Assembly (NCBI GenBank): GCA_014584315.1
Contig: JACTNA010000025.1
Coordinates: 1 to 43,680, forward strand
Direction: 5' to 3'
DNA length: 43,680 bases
Source: Planctomycetota bacterium
GTDB taxonomy: Bacteria > Planctomycetota > Phycisphaerae > Phycisphaerales > UBA1924
Both the position numbers and the translations under genes were made by a program. Shown here piece by piece: positions 39,421 through 43,680 of the stretch; the stretch's first letter is position 1; every line of letters begins with the position of its first letter. Under the pieces are notes generated by a model. The model did no database searches. It saw only the letters and a list, made by a program, of their open reading frames with translations, and was not told where the DNA came from.

Positions 39421-41061
39421 TCACCGCACCCTGTACTCGAGGCTGGCGACGGTCACGTCGTCGGAGAGGTTGTCGGTGCCGGCGAAGCGGCGGACGGCCT
39501 CGAAGAGGCTGTTGACCTCGGCGTCGGTGGAGTCGGCGTCGGCGAGTGTGGCGAGGATGCGGTCGAGGCCGAACTCCTGGCCCTCGGGCGAGGGCTGCTC
39601 GACCACGCCGTCGGAGAAGACGATCATGCGGGCGCCGGGCGGGAAGGGGGCCTGCTCGCTCTCGTAGGGCACGTCGGCGTCGACGCCGAGCGGCAGCCCC
39701 CCCCTCGCGTCGAGTTTGCAGGGTCGTCCGGTCGCCGAGCGGTAGAGCCAGTGCCCGTGCCCGGCGTCGACGTAGCGCACCGAGTTCTGCACGGGGTCGA
39801 AGACGCCGGCCCAGAGCGAGATGAACCGGCCCGCGACGATCTGCCGACTGATCTGCGCGTTGACCTCGTTGAGGGCGGTCGCGGGGTCGGGGTCGTGGCG
39901 GAGGGCCTGGTTGAGCATGGTCTGCGTGGTCGCCATGAGGATGGCCGCCCCGACGCCCTTGCCCGCCACGTCGCCGAGGTAGGCGGCGACGCGTCCGTCG
40001 GGCAGGGGCATGATGTTGAAGAGGTCGCCGGCGACCATGCGTCCGGGTCGCATGCGCATGAAGTAGGCGAGGGGGCCGATCTGGCCGTGCGGGGGGGGCA
40101 TGAGGAGTTTCTGGGCGGCGGCGGCCGCGCCAACGTCGCGCATGATCTCCTCGTTGAGTTTCTGGAGGCTGGCGCGTTTGAGGTTGGCGAGGGCGAGGCC
40201 GAACATGCGGCAGACGGCCTGGCAGAAGGCGGCGGCGTCGGCCTGCACCTGCGACTCCTGGTGGCGGGCGTCGAGGTAGAGGTACGCCGCCACGGTGTCG
40301 CCGATGTAGACCGGCGCGCACAACGCGGAGTGAATGCCCAGGCGCATGATCGACTCGCCGTACGCGCCCGGCTGGGACTGGCTGGTGAGGCGCACCACGC
40401 CGCCGCCCGAGGCCGCGTTGATGAGCGAGCGCGAGAAGGCGAGGTCGTGCGAGGGGGCGTCGCGCTGGCTCGGCCCGCGGTAGCCGATCACCTCGACCTC
40501 CGCGCCGCTGGTGCGGATGAGGGCGGCCCGAGGGAAGCCCGTGCCGCTGGTGACCGCGTCCAGCACGGCCTTGGCGAGCGAGTTCTCGTCGGGGGAGGCG
40601 TTGATCTGGGCGGCGCACTCGATCAGCAGTTCGAGGCGCTGCTGCGCGATGGAGCGCAGTTCCTGCTGCGGGACGTGCTGCACGCGGTGGCCCGTCGAGC
40701 CGAAGTCGTTGGTGGTCGGCAGCGTCGAGGGGGGGGCATCCGCCGAGCGCACGCGGAAGGTCCACGGCCCGATGCGCAGCAGGTCCCCCTCGTTGACGGG
40801 CGAGGGCGTGTTGACCTCCAGCCGCACGCCGTTGATGAAGGTGCCGTGGCGGCTCTCGAGGTCGGTGACGAACCAGGTGTCGGCGCGGAAGGCGACGATG
40901 GCGTGGCGGCGCGAGACGGTCTGGTCGGCGAGTTGGGCCTCGCAGGTCGTGCCGCGACCGAGCGTGCAGGGCTTGCCCGCCGTGATCTCGACCGGGTCGA
41001 TGGGCGGCCCGGCGAGCGGGTCCAGACGGATGACGTTCTCAAGCACCGAACTCGCGGTCAT
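39421..41061 (-). CDS. FHA-GAF-PP2C (SpoIIE-type) protein phosphatase
   Basis: The product is 546 residues. The FHA domain (about 25-110) has GRGTTCEAQLADQTVSRRHAIV and LESRHGTFING, which read phosphothreonine. A GAF-like domain covers about 150-300 (GIHSALCAPVYIGDTVAAYLYLD). A PP2C/SpoIIE domain covers about 330-545, with VAGDLFN, YLGDVAGKGVGAAILMATTQT, YVDAGHGHWLY, MIVFSDGVVEQ and DNLSDDVTVASLEY. Metal-binding Asp residues are in place, though the usual GGDxxD reads AGDLFN. So it can remove Ser/Thr phosphates in response to a phosphorylated partner. The ATG at 41061 is preferred over the GTG at 41073. It is a plausible counterpart to the kinases in this window. Confidence 0.88.
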   Translation of the reverse strand: MTASSVLENVIRLDPLAGPPIDPVEITAGKPCTLGRGTTCEAQLADQTVSRRHAIVAFRADTWFVTDLESRHGTFINGVRLEVNTPSPVNEGDLLRIGPWTFRVRSADAPPSTLPTTNDFGSTGHRVQHVPQQELRSIAQQRLELLIECAAQINASPDENSLAKAVLDAVTSGTGFPRAALIRTSGAEVEVIGYRGPSQRDAPSHDLAFSRSLINAASGGGVVRLTSQSQPGAYGESIMRLGIHSALCAPVYIGDTVAAYLYLDARHQESQVQADAAAFCQAVCRMFGLALANLKRASLQKLNEEIMRDVGAAAAAQKLLMPPPHGQIGPLAYFMRMRPGRMVAGDLFNIMPLPDGRVAAYLGDVAGKGVGAAILMATTQTMLNQALRHDPDPATALNEVNAQISRQIVAGRFISLWAGVFDPVQNSVRYVDAGHGHWLYRSATGRPCKLDARGGLPLGVDADVPYESEQAPFPPGARMIVFSDGVVEQPSPEGQEFGLDRILATLADADSTDAEVNSLFEAVRRFAGTDNLSDDVTVASLEYRVR

Positions 41062-41103
41062 CGCGCTCGCCACCGGCCCCGGCCCCGGCCGGGGGAACCC
41101 ACA

Positions 41104-41109
41104 AGCCTA
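41104..41109 (-). promoter_or_regulatory. Possible -10 for the FHA-GAF-PP2C gene
   Basis: TAGGCT (41109-41104, minus) predicts a leader of about 36 nt. The leader contains a GC-only stem. Confidence 0.3.
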
Positions 41110-41145
41110 CCCGCGAACGCCGCCCGCGTCAGGCCCGCCCGGCGT

Positions 41146-43290
41146 TCACGGGCACCCGGGCGTCCACAGGTTCAGGAACGCGAGGAAGTCGAGCGAACTG
41201 ACCGCGCCGTCGCCGTTCACGTCGGCCCGCGGGTCGGCGGCGGTGTAGGCGTTCAGGAACCCGAGGAAGTCGAGCGTATCGACCTTCGCGTCGCCGTTGA
41301 AGTCGGCGGCGCAGGGGGCGTACAGGATGCGCACGGTCGCGGTGTTCGAGTTGCCCGTCGCGCTCGTCACGCGGAAGGTCATGGTGTCCATCCCGGTCGC
41401 GTCGGCGTCGGCGCGGAGGAGCCTGAACGGTCCGTCGGGGCCGGGGACGATCGCCGCCTTGGCCGGGGGCGAGAGCACCTCGAAGCCGAGCGGGACGTCG
41501 CGGTCGTCGAAGGTGTGCGCCAACTCGACCAGCGCGTCCGCGCCCGGATCGACGTGGATCGAGAAGTCGTGCGCGACTGGCGGCGCGCCGCTCGGGTTGC
41601 CCCCGCCGAAGGTCACGGCGACCTCGACCGGCTCGGAGCGCACGAGCATGCCGTCGGCGTACAACGCCTCGGTCTGGAGCCGGGAGACGCCCGCGCCGAG
41701 CGTCCAGCCGTGCACCGTGAGCGAGGCTTCGTCGCTCTTGCTCGCGGCGACGACCCGCCCGTGCTGGAGCAGTCGCACCTCGCGCAGCCCCGGCCCGTCC
41801 GCGGCGACATCGAAGGTGAACGCCGTGTTCCAGTTGCCCGTGGTCTTCTGGGCGACGATCGAGGCCGACCGCCCGTGGTTGTCCACGACGATGGGCCAGG
41901 CCCAACTCCCGGCCGATCCGGTGGGCGAGGAGTCGTAGCCGAGGATGCGCATGTCGTGCCAGCCGTCGCTGAGGAGCGTGGTGTCGAGGCTGAGGGTCTG
42001 GAAGAAGAAGGCGTCGTCGTAGCGTCGCCCGTCGACGAACAACTCGAAGAAGGTGATCGAGGCGCCGGGCCGCGTCGTCGTGCCCGACTGCGTGAGGCCG
42101 ATCGTGCCGCTCACCGTCCCCTGCGGCGGGTTGGAGACGGTGATCGTGGGGATGTGGTCGTGCGGGCGCGTGAGCGGGTCGCCGTAGAGCAGCCCCTGGA
42201 AGGGCGCGTACGAGACCGCCCGGAAGACGGACTCGCCGAGCGACATGCCCTGGAAGTAGAAGACGTGCGTGCGGGCGTGGGGGAACTTGCCGGGGTAGTT
42301 GCACGGCTCCTCGACCGTCCCCCAGGTCCCGCTCGCGCCGTTGGTGATCCAGTGCGACATCTTCGTCTGCGAGCCGATGTCGAAGGTCGCGGCGTAGCTG
42401 GTCAGGTGGTCGCAGAACGCGCCGGGCAGGATGGTCAGGTCCGCGCCGGGCACGTCGAGCGTGGCGATCCCGGTCATGATGCCCAGGCAGTCGTGGCGGC
42501 CCTCGGGCAGCACGGCGAAGAGGTGCTCCGCCTGCCCGCCCAGCCCGACGATCGCGCTCACCGCGCCGGGATACGCGTTGTGGCGCGGGCCGGAGCGCGC
42601 TTGGTCGGTGGTCTGCATGTAGTAGAAGGTGCCGGCGGGGCGCGTGCCGTCCACGCCCGCGGAGCGGTCGATCATGGCGATCGTCTCCGCCGCCGAGTTG
42701 CCCCGCGTGCCGGTGTAGCCGAGCAGGGCGCCGACGAAGTAGCGCCTCGCGTTCGGGTCGTTGCTCGGGTTGCCGCCGAGCCACGAGAACTCGCTGTCGA
42801 AGCGCTGCGGCGTGTTGCTCCCGGCGTAGAAGCGGTTGCCGAACGACGAGGCGAGGCCGCCCGCGAGAATCTCGTCCGCGCTGAAGGCGAGCGAGTACGC
42901 GCCCGAGAGCGAGAAGCGCGTCACCGGCGAGCACCCGTCCGAGACAAGGTCCGGAGCGCTCACGTAAAACGTGTCCGACGCCGAGATCACGATGTAGTCC
43001 ACCTGCCCCCACAGCCCCCGACGCTCGATCGTCGCGAACAGCGCCGCCAGGTTGAACTGCGCGAACGCGCCGTAGTCCGCCGCCCCCGGCTCCATGTAGA
43101 GCACGTGCGTGTCCGGGATGCCGCGCACGGCCTTGTAGTGGTGCCCCACCTCCAGGCTGCGCCGGTCGAGCGGGTCGATGATGAGCAGCACGTTCTCGGG
43201 CGTGCCGCCCGCCCGGGCCAGCCCCGCCGCGAGGCACAGCCCCACCGCCGCCGGACCGACCCGCCGATCGAAGAATCCACCTCGGACCAT
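41146..43290 (-). CDS. TIGR03790-like secreted protein with GC-type dockerin
   Basis: The product is 714 residues. The signal peptide (VGPAAVGLCLAAGLARAGG) is followed by a TIGR03790-like domain (about 30-380): ENVLLIIDPLDRRSLEVGHHYKAVRGIPDTHVLYM, then SHWITNGASGTWGTVEEP, FYFQGMSLGESVFRAVSYAPFQGLLYGDPLTRP. A beta-rich region follows (about 385-640). The end (about 655-714) is two dockerin-like modules, DFNGDAKVDTLDFLGFLNAYT and DVNGDGAVSSLDFLAFLNLW, ending PGCP. The TIGR03790 family is uncharacterised, and any protease-like role is unproven. The ATG at 43290 has GGAG upstream, and a TAGACT (43394-43389, minus) lies about 95 nt before it. Confidence 0.8.
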   Translation of the reverse strand: MVRGGFFDRRVGPAAVGLCLAAGLARAGGTPENVLLIIDPLDRRSLEVGHHYKAVRGIPDTHVLYMEPGAADYGAFAQFNLAALFATIERRGLWGQVDYIVISASDTFYVSAPDLVSDGCSPVTRFSLSGAYSLAFSADEILAGGLASSFGNRFYAGSNTPQRFDSEFSWLGGNPSNDPNARRYFVGALLGYTGTRGNSAAETIAMIDRSAGVDGTRPAGTFYYMQTTDQARSGPRHNAYPGAVSAIVGLGGQAEHLFAVLPEGRHDCLGIMTGIATLDVPGADLTILPGAFCDHLTSYAATFDIGSQTKMSHWITNGASGTWGTVEEPCNYPGKFPHARTHVFYFQGMSLGESVFRAVSYAPFQGLLYGDPLTRPHDHIPTITVSNPPQGTVSGTIGLTQSGTTTRPGASITFFELFVDGRRYDDAFFFQTLSLDTTLLSDGWHDMRILGYDSSPTGSAGSWAWPIVVDNHGRSASIVAQKTTGNWNTAFTFDVAADGPGLREVRLLQHGRVVAASKSDEASLTVHGWTLGAGVSRLQTEALYADGMLVRSEPVEVAVTFGGGNPSGAPPVAHDFSIHVDPGADALVELAHTFDDRDVPLGFEVLSPPAKAAIVPGPDGPFRLLRADADATGMDTMTFRVTSATGNSNTATVRILYAPCAADFNGDAKVDTLDFLGFLNAYTAADPRADVNGDGAVSSLDFLAFLNLWTPGCP

Positions 43291-43515
43291 GACGCTCGCT
43301 CCGCTCCCCACGCGCTCGGCCGGAGTGGCGCGACACCGTCCGCTCGCCGCGGCACGCCCGGCCTGTGCAGCCCGACTCTCTCCCCGCAGTCTAACCCACG
43401 CTCGGGCGAATCCCAACAGACTCGGCGCGCAAACGTCCCCCGTCGATTCGTTCGCGCCACCCGGGCATAACACGAACACGCCCCGCGATGCCCCCGACGC
43501 TCGGGCATCTTCCGG

Positions 43516-43527
43516 TATGCTGGGGGA
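43516..43527 (+). promoter_or_regulatory. Leaderless-type -10 for the partial kinase gene
   Basis: TATGCT (43516-43521), then six nt, then ATG at 43528. There is no SD. Confidence 0.4.
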
Positions 43528-43680
43528 ATGACCGACCCCGGGGAACGCGAGACGCCGCGCACGCCGTCGCACGTTGATCCGGATGCGCTGACACGGTCGA
43601 TCCCGCCCGAGGCGTTGCGGGCGGCGGAGGTCGGGGCGCACGAACTCGAGCCGGGCGCGGTCTTCGGGCGCTACGTCATC
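43528..43680 (+). CDS. Start of a probable Ser/Thr protein kinase (cut by window end)
   Basis: The first 51 codons are visible. The N-terminus is polar (TDPGERETPRTPSHVDPDAL), then EPGAVFGRYVI, which matches the entry into a Hanks-type kinase domain just before the Gly-rich loop. The ATG is 6 nt after TATGCT. The call rests on this short match only. Confidence 0.55.
   Translation, partial: MTDPGERETPRTPSHVDPDALTRSIPPEALRAAEVGAHELEPGAVFGRYVI

Noticed and set aside
39751..43470. 1239-codon plus-strand frame over the phosphatase and TIGR03790-like genes
   Set aside because: Val/Arg/Glu/Asp/Gly-rich text typical of an antisense frame in high-GC DNA. Both genes on the other strand have domains, starts and signals.
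43291..43515. A further gene in the gap between the TIGR03790-like gene and the edge kinase
   Set aside because: Frames here lack starts with signals and have no recognisable content; only promoter-like hexamers are seen.

Overview
The window is about 43.7 kb of very GC-rich bacterial chromosome, packed with short intergenic gaps. It most resembles a planctomycete of the Phycisphaerae type. The reasons are several prepilin-like proteins with the FTLIELLVVIAII leader, four secreted proteins ending in paired DFNGDTVVNSLDF modules and a terminal GC or GCP (GC-type dockerin-like anchor), PEP-CTERM-like tails of the VPAP form, an ECF sigma factor paired with a Ser/Thr kinase, and a ComEC/trpE/rplM-rpsI housekeeping background. 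There are no tRNA or rRNA genes, CRISPR arrays, transposases or integrases.

Layout. 1-1023 (minus): a Cys-rich secreted protein cut by the left edge, behind a prepilin-like protein. 1195-3260 (plus): a DUF2089-like regulator, a small membrane protein and an M16 peptidase as one probable operon. 3332-5218 (minus): an unrecognised, less GC-rich gene and a 2-hydroxyacid dehydrogenase. 5420-8595: a Nif3 protein (minus) diverging from ispE and a ROK kinase. 8729-9785 (minus): a lipoprotein and a DUF5658 membrane protein. 9935-14167: a 1410-residue PQQ-type propeller protein overlapping, tail to tail, a tandem pair of PEP-CTERM proteins (14118-15376). 15504-17498 (minus): rpiB, a Sua5-like/LMW-phosphatase fusion, and a DCC thiol-disulfide protein. 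17669-21348 (plus): a prepilin-like protein and comEC. 21351-23165 (minus): a large secreted protein. 23262-27724 (plus): trpE, a small Cys-rich membrane protein behind an operator-like palindrome, a prepilin-like protein, then two paralogous secreted proteins with different C-terminal anchors. 27826-29715: clpS and a kelch-like secreted dockerin protein. 29740-33017: divergent ECF sigma and kinase. 33095-35496: a collagen-like/S74 protein and an overlapping dockerin protein. 35652-37148: a CPBP protease. 37411-38419: rplM-rpsI with a clear terminator. 38559-43290: a membrane-anchored protein, an FHA-GAF-PP2C phosphatase, and a TIGR03790-like dockerin protein. 43528-end: the start of a second kinase-like gene.

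The clearest unexplained pattern is regulatory. About a dozen genes on both strands have a TANNNT -10 hexamer followed by 5-7 nt and then directly ATG or GTG, with no Shine-Dalgarno. Other genes have a normal SD and a leader. This looks like widespread leaderless transcription, and it helps decide several start codons. The other recurrent theme is the cell surface: many exported proteins use interchangeable C-terminal anchors (PEP-CTERM-like or dockerin-like), and nested palindromic repeats sit mainly between convergent genes. No gap exceeds about 260 bases.
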